A stretch of 64,000 nucleotides of DNA from an uncultured bacterium (GCA_902778895.1 CACYZF010000009.1:1-64000), one strand, 5' to 3'; positions 1 through 7,357 are shown, counted from the stretch's first letter. Numbers and translations are program-made. The notes: generated by a model from the letters alone, not told the origin.

Positions 1-169
<169 letters not shown>

Positions 170-325
170 ACCTTTTTTTCCTTCCAATGTCTGCCAGGAC
201 ATTAGAACGAAAAAAAACACCAAGCTGCGTTTTCAATACAAAATCGCAATTTCCCAATTTACTACTATTGCTTGTCGTTCCGATTAACTCATCCCACATA
301 AACCTAGCATCTTTAATCCTTTTTT

Positions 326-439
326 TCCGGTGTCCATGGCGGGCTTGTAACTCACGTTCCCATCCCGAACACGATCGATAAGGGGCCCAGCGACGATGGT
401 ACTGCATATTTGACTGTGGGAGAGTAGTTCGATGCCGGA
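326..439 (+). rRNA. rrf: 5S ribosomal RNA
   Basis: The core CCCATCCCGAACACG and the later GATGGTACTG and GAGAGTAG blocks are the 5S rRNA signature. The ends were set by pairing TCCGG at the 5' end with CCGGA at the 3' end, which gives about 114 nt, normal for 5S. It lies downstream of the 23S in the same orientation and is followed by a hairpin and T-run. Confidence 0.93.
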
Positions 440-448
440 TTTCTTTTC

Positions 449-479
449 TTGATTCTTGCGAATCAGGCTCCTTTTTTTT
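449..479 (+). terminator. rRNA operon terminator
   Basis: A 6-bp stem TGATTC/GAATCA with a four-base loop is followed by GGCTCC and eight T residues, just after the 5S gene. The string GAATCAGGCTCCTTTTTT recurs in the rpsT terminator read on the minus strand, so this may be a reused terminator sequence. The stem is short, so some of the function may come from flanking bases. Confidence 0.6.
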
Positions 480-561
480 GCCCGGATTCCTAGAAAGACT
501 GATTATAGGACGTATAAGACACATACGTCCTATGAGAGCTGTGACTAATTAAATACTTCGC

Positions 562-641
562 CTGTCGCGCCTCGCGGTAAAAACAAGCTGTCGAGCGTAG
601 CGAGCTTACCGAGGCGCACGAATGTGCGCCCCCAGCGAAGC
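562..641 (-). repeat. Two-hairpin interspersed repeat, copy R1
   Basis: Read on the minus strand this has the same ordered blocks as copies R2-R5 near 3.2-3.65 kb: GCTTCGCTGGGGGC, a perfect palindrome (GGCGCAC/GTGCGCC), CTCGGTAAG, a second hairpin around TCGAGC, then TTTACCGCGAGGCGCGA. It sits between the rRNA operon and the 3' end of the minus-strand cassette, so copies of the family flank the cassette on both sides. Confidence 0.7.
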
Positions 642-684
642 GGCAAATTCAAATTTAGCAAAAGACGCAGTTTTTTCTGCCGGT

Positions 685-1353
685 CTATTTATCTCTGTTG
701 CTGAACCATAGGAAATGGTCCATTTTTCGTCGAATCTGAGGGATAGATTGCAAACCATGAACAGCGATTAACGTGTCGATGACTCTTTTGTATTCCAAAT
801 ATTCCTTTTTCACCCTGCACTGGGAGATGTAAAACCGCCTGATATCCAAATAACTTGGAATCACATCGGCGACAATGTTGTCATAGATGGAATAGTCGTC
901 TCTTCCATAGCATAGTGTATTGTGGTAACAGCAATATTTAGTCGCAAAAGAAAAAAGATTAACTGTTCCAAATCCGGCGATCAACCGAACTGCTTCAGGA
1001 GCACCAGACTGAATCATTTGATCTAATTCCTGACTATGTGCAACGATTTGATCAGCCAGGGAGAAGGCGGAAGTCCCCTTTTTTCTATAAAGCCTGAGAT
1101 TTGTTGAGTTCGTATAATCAATTAGCAGGATTTTATGGATTACTGTGTCGTAATTATTGTTCGCCGGAAACAACTCCAAGTAATGCTTCAGTTCATCACC
1201 ATTTCTCCCATAAATGTGGTCGTTCTGAACAGCATCCTCCACTTTTTCGATGTTTTCCACTGTTGCGGACAAATACCCACTATCCTCTGGATATCTCCGT
1301 TTCCATTCTTTGTTAACGAGAAAGTTTCCATTTATTGTAGTTTCATCTTTCAT
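685..1353 (-). CDS. Conserved hypothetical protein with STNL / ATKYC..HN / IYD motifs
   Basis: A 222-residue protein, last gene of a three-gene minus-strand cassette, 17 bases after the preceding gene, with GGAG nine bases before its ATG. Visible motifs are IDYTNSTNL (about residues 78-86), FATKYCCYHN, YSIYDNIV and a C-terminal FLWF. From memory, these match a family of uncharacterised proteins with the order YSTNL ... FATKYCsfHN ... yPIYDs ... LW, often found in accessory or defence-like loci and sometimes given a loose glycosylase-like (OGG-fold) label. I cannot verify the fold or activity. There is no signal peptide or membrane segment, so it is predicted cytoplasmic. Base composition is clearly more AT-rich than the housekeeping genes, which suggests transfer. 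The function is unknown. Confidence 0.8.
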   Translation of the reverse strand: MKDETTINGNFLVNKEWKRRYPEDSGYLSATVENIEKVEDAVQNDHIYGRNGDELKHYLELFPANNNYDTVIHKILLIDYTNSTNLRLYRKKGTSAFSLADQIVAHSQELDQMIQSGAPEAVRLIAGFGTVNLFSFATKYCCYHNTLCYGRDDYSIYDNIVADVIPSYLDIRRFYISQCRVKKEYLEYKRVIDTLIAVHGLQSIPQIRRKMDHFLWFSNRDK

Positions 1354-1370
1354 GCTTAGTTACTCCATGC

Positions 1371-2159
1371 TTATTGTTTGTTGTTTTTTTGTTTTTGTTT
1401 ACTCAAATAATAATTGAATGCGGCTCGTATTACAAACAAACCAATGACGATGACAACACCGCCCAAAAGAATTTGCTCTTTTATTGCACAGGCAATTCCA
1501 ACAATGACTAGAACGATTCCAAGACACGCAACACAATCTGAGGTAAATACTATTCTTTTATCTTTCTGATCTGTTTTGTTCTCTTGGGCTGCTAATTGTT
1601 TAACCGTTTTTTTATATTGTTTCTCTTCTTTTTTTCGGATCCGTTCTTCATCTATTCTATTTTGTTGTTCCCCCTTGATTCTTTCAACCGTCTGCTCCGC
1701 TACCGGATTATCTATACTTTCCATGATTTCAAGAACGGTATTCGCAAATGATGAATCTCTGTGTATATATTCGAAAGCATAATCACAAAAAGGTCCGATG
1801 TCTTCAGAGGACAATTCAACAGGTCTGATACGTTCCCATTCTTCGCTCATTATGATTTGTTCATTTATACCATAATAAGAAAATAGCAAAGTGCGTCTTT
1901 GCTCTGTTGGGGCAATCTTATTGCTGTCCAAAAGTTCCAAAAACCATTTCAGTTTTGCAGTGCCGACAACAAAATACGCAATGCTGCCTTGTAGCGGTTG
2001 TATATCTATTGTTAATTCAGGAGTTTCGTCTACCAACTTTGTGATTTCAGCAAGCGTCGTTTCAGCTTCATGCAGTTTTTCAAAAGTTGATATAATACAA
2101 CCGTCATTAAACTGCTCTGCATTTATTCTGAGTTCATTGAACTTACGGTAGAAGGACAA
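1371..2159 (-). CDS. Hypothetical protein with two C-terminal membrane helices
   Basis: A 262-residue protein. Residues 1-150 are soluble and look helical. About 155-205 is a charged K/E/Q-rich stretch likely to be coiled coil. About 209-250 holds two hydrophobic segments (around LGIVLVIVGIAC and GGVVIVIGLFVI) separated by a short turn, then a basic tail. The start is a TTG with no clear ribosome-binding site. It lies nine bases after the TAA of the upstream gene and in the same frame, so translation must be coupled, read through that stop, or reinitiate. There is no other start before MSEEW. A soluble domain, a coiled coil and a paired membrane hairpin is a layout seen in membrane effectors of anti-phage systems, but no family is recognised here. 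AT-rich like its neighbours. Confidence 0.72.
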   Translation of the reverse strand: MSFYRKFNELRINAEQFNDGCIISTFEKLHEAETTLAEITKLVDETPELTIDIQPLQGSIAYFVVGTAKLKWFLELLDSNKIAPTEQRRTLLFSYYGINEQIIMSEEWERIRPVELSSEDIGPFCDYAFEYIHRDSSFANTVLEIMESIDNPVAEQTVERIKGEQQNRIDEERIRKKEEKQYKKTVKQLAAQENKTDQKDKRIVFTSDCVACLGIVLVIVGIACAIKEQILLGGVVIVIGLFVIRAAFNYYLSKQKQKNNKQ

Positions 2160-2168
2160 TTCGTTCTG

Positions 2169-2708
2169 TTATTTTTGAATAATGACATTTTCTTCTTTCT
2201 TCAGTGATGCTTCGACCTGAGTATAAAGTTTTCGATATTTTAAATCTTCGATGGCATCATGAACAATCTCTTCAAAATCCGCTTGAATTTCATAGAACAG
2301 GCGGATTCTTGATAATACGGTGTCCTGTTTGCTCAGTTCTTTTACTTGGCACGAAATATCGTACAGCTTAAATTGTTGCTGCTTCGTAAACTCTTTTGCT
2401 TCTTTTTCCGCCTTTGCCATTTCTTTCATTTCAGCTCTGTGGCGGTCATTAGCTTCCTTCTCTTTTCTAGCCAATTCTTTCATTTCGGCTCTGTGGCGGT
2501 CATTGGCTTCCTTCTCTTTTCTAGTCATTTCTTCCATTTCCGCCCTATGGCGGTCGTTGGCTTCTCGGTCAAGTTTCGCCTGCCTCGCCTGTTCTTTTTT
2601 TGCACGGGCGGCTTCTTCCGCGGCTTTAGCGCTACGGTCCAGAGCGACATTCCGGTTGTGTTTCTGCCAGAAATCCATGAGATCGAAATCGTTTTTCTTT
2701 GAACTCAT
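2169..2708 (-). CDS. Hypothetical coiled-coil protein with three 18-residue repeats
   Basis: A 179-residue cytoplasmic protein, first gene of the cassette, with GAGG six bases upstream of its ATG. Residues 1-50 are mixed and charged. Residues 51-104 are three head-to-tail copies of an 18-residue unit beginning NDRHRAEM, a continuous charged helix. The rest also looks helical and ends in VIIQK. No enzyme motif is visible. Its TAA stop is followed after nine bases, in the same frame, by the next gene, so the two could be halves of one 445-residue protein split by a nonsense codon, or could be coupled. A scaffold or sensor role is only a guess. Confidence 0.75.
   Translation of the reverse strand: MSSKKNDFDLMDFWQKHNRNVALDRSAKAAEEAARAKKEQARQAKLDREANDRHRAEMEEMTRKEKEANDRHRAEMKELARKEKEANDRHRAEMKEMAKAEKEAKEFTKQQQFKLYDISCQVKELSKQDTVLSRIRLFYEIQADFEEIVHDAIEDLKYRKLYTQVEASLKKEENVIIQK
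2397..2558 (-). repeat. Three 54-bp tandem repeats inside the coiled-coil gene
   Basis: Three in-frame 54-base units encode three 18-residue repeats, each starting NDRHRAEM. The units differ at only a few positions. Repeat number could change by slippage or recombination and would lengthen or shorten the predicted helix by whole units. Confidence 0.85.
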
Positions 2709-2778
2709 CTTTTACCTCGCTATATTCTTTGTGTGGGGGATGCGATCTTATGCGCGAGGAAACGGCCGGTTTAGGTTG

Positions 2779-2809
2779 CAAACGTCAAGTTCAATTGTCT
2801 TGACGTTTG
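2779..2809. repeat. 11-bp perfect inverted repeat
   Basis: CAAACGTCAAG and CTTGACGTTTG are perfect arms separated by nine bases, about 70-100 bases upstream of the cassette's first ATG. There is no T-run after it on either strand in terminator position, so an operator or RNA hairpin is more likely than a terminator. No protein partner can be assigned. Confidence 0.6.
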
Positions 2810-2842
2810 AGCACAAAAAAAGCCGGACGCTTCCCCATACGC

Positions 2843-2980
2843 GAGCGCAAAGGTCCGACCAAGAACCTGACTCCAAGACGACAGAGAAACGCCCAGCAGA
2901 AACGGAGACACAATGCTCCTGCTGGTATTTCGTACTTGGAATCAAAAGAATCTTTAGAAACTTGGTCGGTTTTTGCGCTC
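2843..2980. ncRNA. Long imperfect inverted repeat, candidate structured RNA
   Basis: The segment folds on paper into one long nested hairpin. GAGCGCAAA (2843-2851) pairs with TTTGCGCTC (2972-2980). CCGACCAAG (2855-2863) pairs with CTTGGTCGG (2961-2969). TCCAAG (2872-2877) pairs with CTTGGA (2935-2940). CCAGCA (2893-2898) pairs with TGCTGG (2920-2925), and GGAG (2904-2907) with CTCC (2916-2919). The pairing is symmetric, so the transcribed strand is not certain. It lies about 135 bases upstream of the cassette and could be a leader, a separate small RNA or a miniature mobile element. No reverse transcriptase is nearby. Confidence 0.5.
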
Positions 2981-3149
2981 TTTTGATGAAATAACCGATG
3001 TAATGAGCTTAGAACCGGATTCCCGAAGGTCAGGAAAGCGATTCCAAAACATAATTTACATGCGATTCAAGAAAAAACAAATAGTTTTTCTGCTTTTTTT
3101 AATCTTTTTCAGGGGGGGTAGGGGAAAGGAGAAGGACGCGATGCGTCAC

Positions 3150-3232
3150 GCTTCGCTGGGGGCGGCTGCGCCGCCTCGGTGAGCTCGCTTACGCTCGACA
3201 ACGTTTCTTTTACCGCTGAGGCGCGAATGGCG
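3150..3232 (+). repeat. Two-hairpin interspersed repeat, copy R2
   Basis: Contains GCTTCGCTGGGGGC, the palindrome GGCGGC-TGC-GCCGCC, CTCGGTGAGCTCGC with a second hairpin, then TTTACCGCTGAGGCGCGAATGGCGG split over the 3' part. The ordered blocks match the other copies while the hairpin arms differ but stay self-complementary. Confidence 0.7.
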
Positions 3233-3256
3233 GGGGGGGAATAAAGATTGCGGCAG

Positions 3257-3343
3257 CCTTCGCCGGGGGCTCGCATTCGCGAGCCTCGGTGAACTTGCCT
3301 GTGCAAGTTCGACTGATTATGTGAACGCGAGCCACGATGGCAG
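3257..3343 (+). repeat. Two-hairpin interspersed repeat, copy R3
   Basis: Contains CTTCGCCGGGGGC, the palindrome GGCTCGC-ATTC-GCGAGCC, CTCGGT, a perfect 8-bp hairpin GAACTTGC-CTGT-GCAAGTTC, then a diverged ACGCGAGCCACGATGGC tail. It is followed by AACTATTTGCAAAAG, a block that also recurs after copy R5. Confidence 0.7.
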
Positions 3344-3395
3344 AACGATTGGCTGAAACTGGATTGAAACTATTTGCAAAAGACTTTGTTGTGCA

Positions 3396-3468
3396 CGTTC
3401 CGCGGTAAAGAAACCCTGTCGAACTCGTGAAGACGAGTTCACCGAGGAGCGAAGCGACCCCCGAAGGG
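3396..3468 (-). repeat. Two-hairpin interspersed repeat, copy R4
   Basis: An inverted copy. On the minus strand it reads CCTTCGGGGG, then CTCGGT, the perfect hairpin GAACTCGT-CTTC-ACGAGTTC (the palindrome spans 3421-3440), and TTTACCGCGGAAC. Its orientation is opposite to R3 and R5, which flank it. Confidence 0.65.
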
Positions 3469-3523
3469 ACACCCTCCTGACATAATAGATGAAACTAATT
3501 GCAATAAAGTTTCGGCTAAGACT

Positions 3524-3651
3524 GCTTCGCTGGGGGCACCGCAAGCGGTGTTGAAGCTGTGTCCGGCTGCGCTCGGACACGATTGTGCGCCTCGGTGAAC
3601 TTGCTGATGCAAGTTCGATATGTTTATCTGACCGCGAGACGCGAATGGCGG
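3524..3651 (+). repeat. Two-hairpin interspersed repeat, copy R5 (expanded)
   Basis: Contains GCTTCGCTGGGGGC, ACCGC-AA-GCGGT, an extra hairpin GTGTCCG/CGGACAC, GCGCCTCGGT, the hairpin GAACTTGC-TGAT-GCAAGTTC and the tail ACCGCGAGACGCGAATGGCGG minus its last bases. The additional internal palindrome makes it longer than the other copies. Confidence 0.7.
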
Positions 3652-3748
3652 AACAACCAAATGAAATAAAAATGAAACTAGTTGCAGAAAAGTTGCTGAG
3701 GTTATCTTTTGGCGAGCGACGAGTTTTTTCCTGTTTTCATCCATATTT

Positions 3749-3791
3749 ACCTTGTTTTTTCTCAAAAATCACCTTGTTTTTTCTCGAAAAA
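3749..3791. repeat. Tandem 22-bp direct repeat over the Sel1-gene promoter
   Basis: ACCTTGTTTTTTCTC followed by an A-run is repeated at 3749 and 3771. The second copy supplies the -35 hexamer of the promoter at 3774-3802. The direct repeat could bind a regulator or be a simple duplication. The first copy also carries a TTGTTT but has no -10 at the right distance. Confidence 0.6.
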
Positions 3792-3802
3792 TGTGGTATA
3801 AT
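3774..3802 (+). promoter_or_regulatory. Promoter of the Sel1-repeat gene
   Basis: TTGTTT, 17-bp spacer, TATAAT, with TGG directly before the -10 (extended -10). The -10 ends about 50 bases before the chosen start at 3854. Confidence 0.75.
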
Positions 3803-3853
3803 AAAGTTGTGATACTTCAAACCCTCCATCAGAAACATCATGAAAGAGCTGAA

Positions 3854-5581
3854 ATGATGTCGAACACGAAAATGAAACGAAATATCTTTCTCGCGGTTGT
3901 CGCGGTCTTCCTGGCCGGGACCGCCGTCTACGGCGGCGGGCTCCCGGCCAAGACGGACAAGCAGGCGGAGGAAACAAAGACCGAAGCATCGGAAAATGCG
4001 GACCGGAAAAATGCTGAGGAGCTGTATCTTCAGTACGAGGAATACGAATCGAATGACGAATCGGAAAAGGCCGTGGAGTGTTTGCGTCAGGCCGCCGAAT
4101 TGGGGCATGACAAAGCGCAGGCGCTTTACGCCTACACGTGCATGACGGAAGACAGGATTGACGAGGCGATCAAGTGGTACCGTGCGGCCGCCGCGCAGGG
4201 AAACACCATGGCGCCGACCCTTCTTGGCCGGCTCTATTTCGAAGAAGAACAGAAGATGAACATGAAAGAGGCCGCGCGATGGTTCCGTAAAGGTGCCGAA
4301 CAGGGGAAGACTTTTGCACAGCGGATGTACGGCATTTGTTGTTTCGAGGGATACGGCGTCACGCAGGACCGTGCGGAGGCCGTGAAATGGTTCCGCAAGG
4401 CCGCCGAACAGTTTATTCCCGACTCGGAGGCGCTGTACATGCTGGGCGTCTGTTACCGGGACGGTCTGGGCGTCGAACAGGACCGGGCGGAAGCCGCGAA
4501 ATGGTTCCGCAAGGGCGCCGGTCATACCGATGACTACAATGCGTACGGGCTCGGCGTCTGCTACATGGAAGGCTACGGCGTCGAACAGGATATGAAGGAG
4601 GCCGTGAAATGGTTCCTCAAGGCCGCCGAACAGGATCTCCCGTATGCCCAATGCGCGCTGGGCATCTGCTACGCGCACGGGCTCGGCGTGACGGAAGATC
4701 CCGCCAAGGCGAAGGAGTATTTCAAGAAGGCTGTGGCCGGCAGCGTGAAGTATTCGTCCAAGGGGCTGCCGGAACGCGCGAAGAACGGCGATCATGAGGC
4801 GCAATATTGGCTGGGCGTCTGTTGTGAGGAGGGGCGGGGCGTCCGGCAGGACGACACCATGGCGGTCGCCTGGCTTCAGGCCGCCGAACAGGAAAACGAC
4901 CGGGCGCAGGTCGCATTGGCGCGGCTTGCTTTGAAAGCCGGAGACGGGGATTCGGCGGAACGCTGGCTCCGCAAAGCAGCGAAACGGGACAATCCGTCCG
5001 CGAAAAAGCTCCTCGCCGAGCTTTTCCCGGAGAAGGAAGCCGGGGAAAAAGAAGACGCGTCCGCTCAGCCCCGGACGGCGGAAATCGGCGCCACGGTCAA
5101 ACGACTTGTTTCCGCTTTAAGGCCGGTCGATCAGAAAACGCCCGACACGGAATCGATCGAGTGGCTCCGCAAGGCCGCCGAACAGGGCGATCCGAAAGCG
5201 CAGTGCGCCCTCGGCGTTGTCTGCCTGAAACACTATGGCGGGGCAGAGGGGAAAGCGGAAGCGGATAAATGGTTCGCCAAGGCGATCGACGGCCTGCGCA
5301 AGGCGGCGGAAAATGGCGATCCCGAGGCGCAGACACTGCTTTCGGAATGCTACGGAGACGGAAACGGCGTGAAACAGGACCGGACGCTGTCCCGCATCTG
5401 GCTTCGCAAGGCGGCGGAACAGGATTTCGCCAGTGCGCAGCTCGAGCTCGCGATCCTGTTATTTGTGGAGGATAAGGACATGAAGGAAGCGGACAAATGG
5501 TTCCGGAAAGCCGTCGAAAACGGAGAAAGCGCCGCCGAAAGGTTCATGAAACGGCATTTCCCGGATCCCGAGGGGGAATGA
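3854..5581 (+). CDS. Sel1-repeat (tetratricopeptide-like) exported protein
   Basis: The chosen start (MMSNTKMKRN) gives 575 residues with a signal peptide: a basic N-terminus, a hydrophobic core around IFLAVVAVFLAGTAV, and cleavage probably near the GGGL. Upstream in-frame codons lie between or before the promoter elements, which rules out longer starts. The mature part is a run of Sel1-like repeats with the pattern AxxLGxxYxxGxGVxxDxxxAxxWFRKAAEQG. A charged linker near residues 395-425 splits the repeats into two blocks. Sel1 repeats form alpha-solenoids that bind protein partners, so an envelope scaffold or signalling role is likely, with no catalytic function. The gene is followed by a frameshifted membrane gene on the same strand. 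Confidence 0.88.
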   Translation: MMSNTKMKRNIFLAVVAVFLAGTAVYGGGLPAKTDKQAEETKTEASENADRKNAEELYLQYEEYESNDESEKAVECLRQAAELGHDKAQALYAYTCMTEDRIDEAIKWYRAAAAQGNTMAPTLLGRLYFEEEQKMNMKEAARWFRKGAEQGKTFAQRMYGICCFEGYGVTQDRAEAVKWFRKAAEQFIPDSEALYMLGVCYRDGLGVEQDRAEAAKWFRKGAGHTDDYNAYGLGVCYMEGYGVEQDMKEAVKWFLKAAEQDLPYAQCALGICYAHGLGVTEDPAKAKEYFKKAVAGSVKYSSKGLPERAKNGDHEAQYWLGVCCEEGRGVRQDDTMAVAWLQAAEQENDRAQVALARLALKAGDGDSAERWLRKAAKRDNPSAKKLLAELFPEKEAGEKEDASAQPRTAEIGATVKRLVSALRPVDQKTPDTESIEWLRKAAEQGDPKAQCALGVVCLKHYGGAEGKAEADKWFAKAIDGLRKAAENGDPEAQTLLSECYGDGNGVKQDRTLSRIWLRKAAEQDFASAQLELAILLFVEDKDMKEADKWFRKAVENGESAAERFMKRHFPDPEGE

Positions 5582-5688
5582 AGTCTCGCGTTTTATAAGG
5601 AAAATGCTGAACTATCACGAAAACGCGTTCATCCCGTTTCTGCCGTTCTTCAACTGCTCCGGAGAAAAAACATCCGAGGTGAAAGACC

Positions 5689-6710
5689 ATGAACCATACC
5701 AGAGCAATCAATGCGATTTGCGCCTTCGGGCTGGTCCTCGCGACCGTCGTGACGTTCGATTATATGAATCCCCATTCTCTCTATCACCAATCGTGGCCGC
5801 ACCTGGTTGCCACCGCGGTCGGAGGCATCGCCGTCATCGCTTGCTGGGGGATGTTTGCCGGATGCGGGGACCCGGAAACACGTCGTCGGCTGGCGCCGTT
5901 CTGCATCCTGCTGACCGTGCAGACCCTTCTGCTGCCTTTGTGCGACATCAGTGTGTTGCTTCGGCTCGGTCCCCTGGCAGCACTTTTCATGTTGTTTTAT
6001 GTTCTGTGCGTTCCTCTTTTCTTCCTGTTCGTCCTGGTCTATCCTTTCTGCATCCGCATGAACCGCGTTTTGTGGATCACCACGGCGGTTTTCGCCGCGA
6101 ATCTCCTGGTGCAGGCGAGCCGGGCTCGCAGAGTTCGTCCGCCGCTCAGACATCGCCTGCCGCGCCGAAACAGGTTGTGGTGAACAACGGCTTCGACAAA
6201 CTTTTCTTTGCCCTCAGTATCCCGTTCATCGCGGTCAGCTTGTTTGCTGTGGCCCTATTTGTTTTCTTTGCATTGATTCCCGAGCGCCGCGGGTCTGTAC
6301 CCGATTTCGTCAAATATGTGACGGGGAATCAATATGAACTGATCGTGCATAAACTCGGTCCCATCGACGATAATCTCTTCCGGACCAGCACGGCGTATGT
6401 GCTCGTGCGGACGGATGCAGACCTCGTTTCCAACATCGAGCACATGGGCGCGCTGAACTTTAAGTTCGTCCCTTTTGACTCGCCCGAACTGGAAACCGAC
6501 AAAAGGTGGAACCAGGTGTACGATTCCAAGGCGGAGATCGACAAGGTCTATCGGGAACTCGCGGGAACGCCGCCGGGCGCGGACTGCCGGTATTTCGTCA
6601 CCTGGGACGATCCGGAATTTTCCATTACCTACCTGTGCTTTTCGCCGGAATCCAAACTGCTCCTGATTTTCCGGGACATGAAAAGATGGTCGGATCAGAA
6701 AATCGACTGA
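5689..6710 (+). pseudogene. Frameshifted membrane protein (two reading frames)
   Basis: Translation from ATG at 5689 (GAGGTGAAAG upstream) gives a protein with about four hydrophobic segments and then turns to Arg-rich nonsense near 6110-6135, stopping at 6181-6183. From the same place a different frame continues sensibly (GSQSSSAAQTSPAAPKQVV, another membrane helix around FFALSIPFIAVSLFAVALFV, then a soluble domain ending RWSDQKID at 6710). Joining the two by a -1 shift gives about 340 residues. No known family was recognised. It may be a real inactivation, an assembly error or a programmed shift. No obvious slippery heptamer was seen. Confidence 0.7.
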
Positions 6711-6741
6711 CCGCGGAAAAAAAAAGCCCTCCGGCGGACGG

Positions 6742-6800
6742 GCAGGCGGAGCCTGCACTTCGGAAGTGCTCTGCTGCGCGAGAGCACACCCCAAGGGGTG
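6742..6800. repeat. Four overlapping palindromes in 60 bp
   Basis: GCAGGC-GGA-GCCTGC (6742-6756), GCACTT-CGG-AAGTGC (6755-6769), GTGCTCT-N8-AGAGCAC (6766-6787) and CACCCC-AA-GGGGTG (6787-6800) follow one another with shared ends. This is most of the structure seen in the 303-base gene-free stretch before rpsT; the rest of that stretch holds the rpsT terminator. Confidence 0.65.
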
Positions 6801-6844
6801 CTGATATAGTGTTCGGCTACGGAAACGGGGGGGATTTACGGGCA

Positions 6845-6880
6845 CAAAAAAGGAGCCTGATTCTTGAAAAATCAAGCTCC
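6845..6880 (-). terminator. rpsT terminator
   Basis: On the minus strand, GGAGC ... GCTCC arms with an inner AATCA/TGATT pairing form a hairpin followed at once by TTTTTT. It lies about 135 bases past the rpsT stop. It shares GAATCAGGCTCCTTTTTT with the 5S terminator. Confidence 0.75.
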
Positions 6881-7013
6881 GGAAAAAAACGGAACGGTTG
6901 CCGACTGTCCCCGAAACACCGTACGGAACAGAAAAAAAATCTGTTCACCCGGACGGAAACGCTCGGAACGATGTCGATGGGAGATCGGAGAATTCGACCG
7001 TAAAAAGGTCTGC

Positions 7014-7289
7014 TTACTCGGCCTTCGCAGCGACCAGCGCGGCAAGACGGGATTTCTTGCGGTTGGCCTTGTTCTCGTGGATCACGCCGACCTTGACGGC
7101 CTTGTCGAGGGCGGAGCATTCCTTGCGGTAGAGCTCGGCGACGGCGGCCTTGTCATCGGAAGCGGCGGCCGCGCGGAAGGTCTTTTCGAGCGTGGCGAGA
7201 GCGTTTCTGTGGGATTTGTTTTTGATGCGCGCTTTTTCGCTGTTGCGCTGGGTCTTCACAGCGGACTTGCGGACGTACGTTTTGGGCAT
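7014..7289 (-). CDS. rpsT: 30S ribosomal protein S20
   Basis: A 91-residue basic protein that binds 16S rRNA in the 30S subunit. The N-terminus MPKTYVRKSAVKTQR and the pattern RIKNKSHRNALATLEKTFRA, with the later AALDKAVKVGVIHENKANRKKSRL-type tail, are typical of S20, and the length is normal. GAAAGG lies shortly before the ATG. It is a single-gene unit with its own promoter (7358-7386) and terminator (6845-6880), divergent from the nusA operon. The roughly 60-base leader could carry the usual autogenous control, but this was not examined further. Confidence 0.95.
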   Translation of the reverse strand: MPKTYVRKSAVKTQRNSEKARIKNKSHRNALATLEKTFRAAAASDDKAAVAELYRKECSALDKAVKVGVIHENKANRKKSRLAALVAAKAE

Positions 7290-7357
7290 GGTGTCACCTT
7301 TCGGTTTTCGATATGTTTTTCAGAAAAAATGTGTATACAGTTATTTTTGGAAGAATT

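Noticed and set aside
2843..2980. A retron msr-msd RNA
   Set aside because: The hairpin shape is suggestive, but no reverse transcriptase gene is nearby and no branching-G context could be supported.
3150..3651. A CRISPR array
   Set aside because: Copies are in both orientations, of different lengths, with palindromic and diverged cores and no regular spacers; no cas genes.
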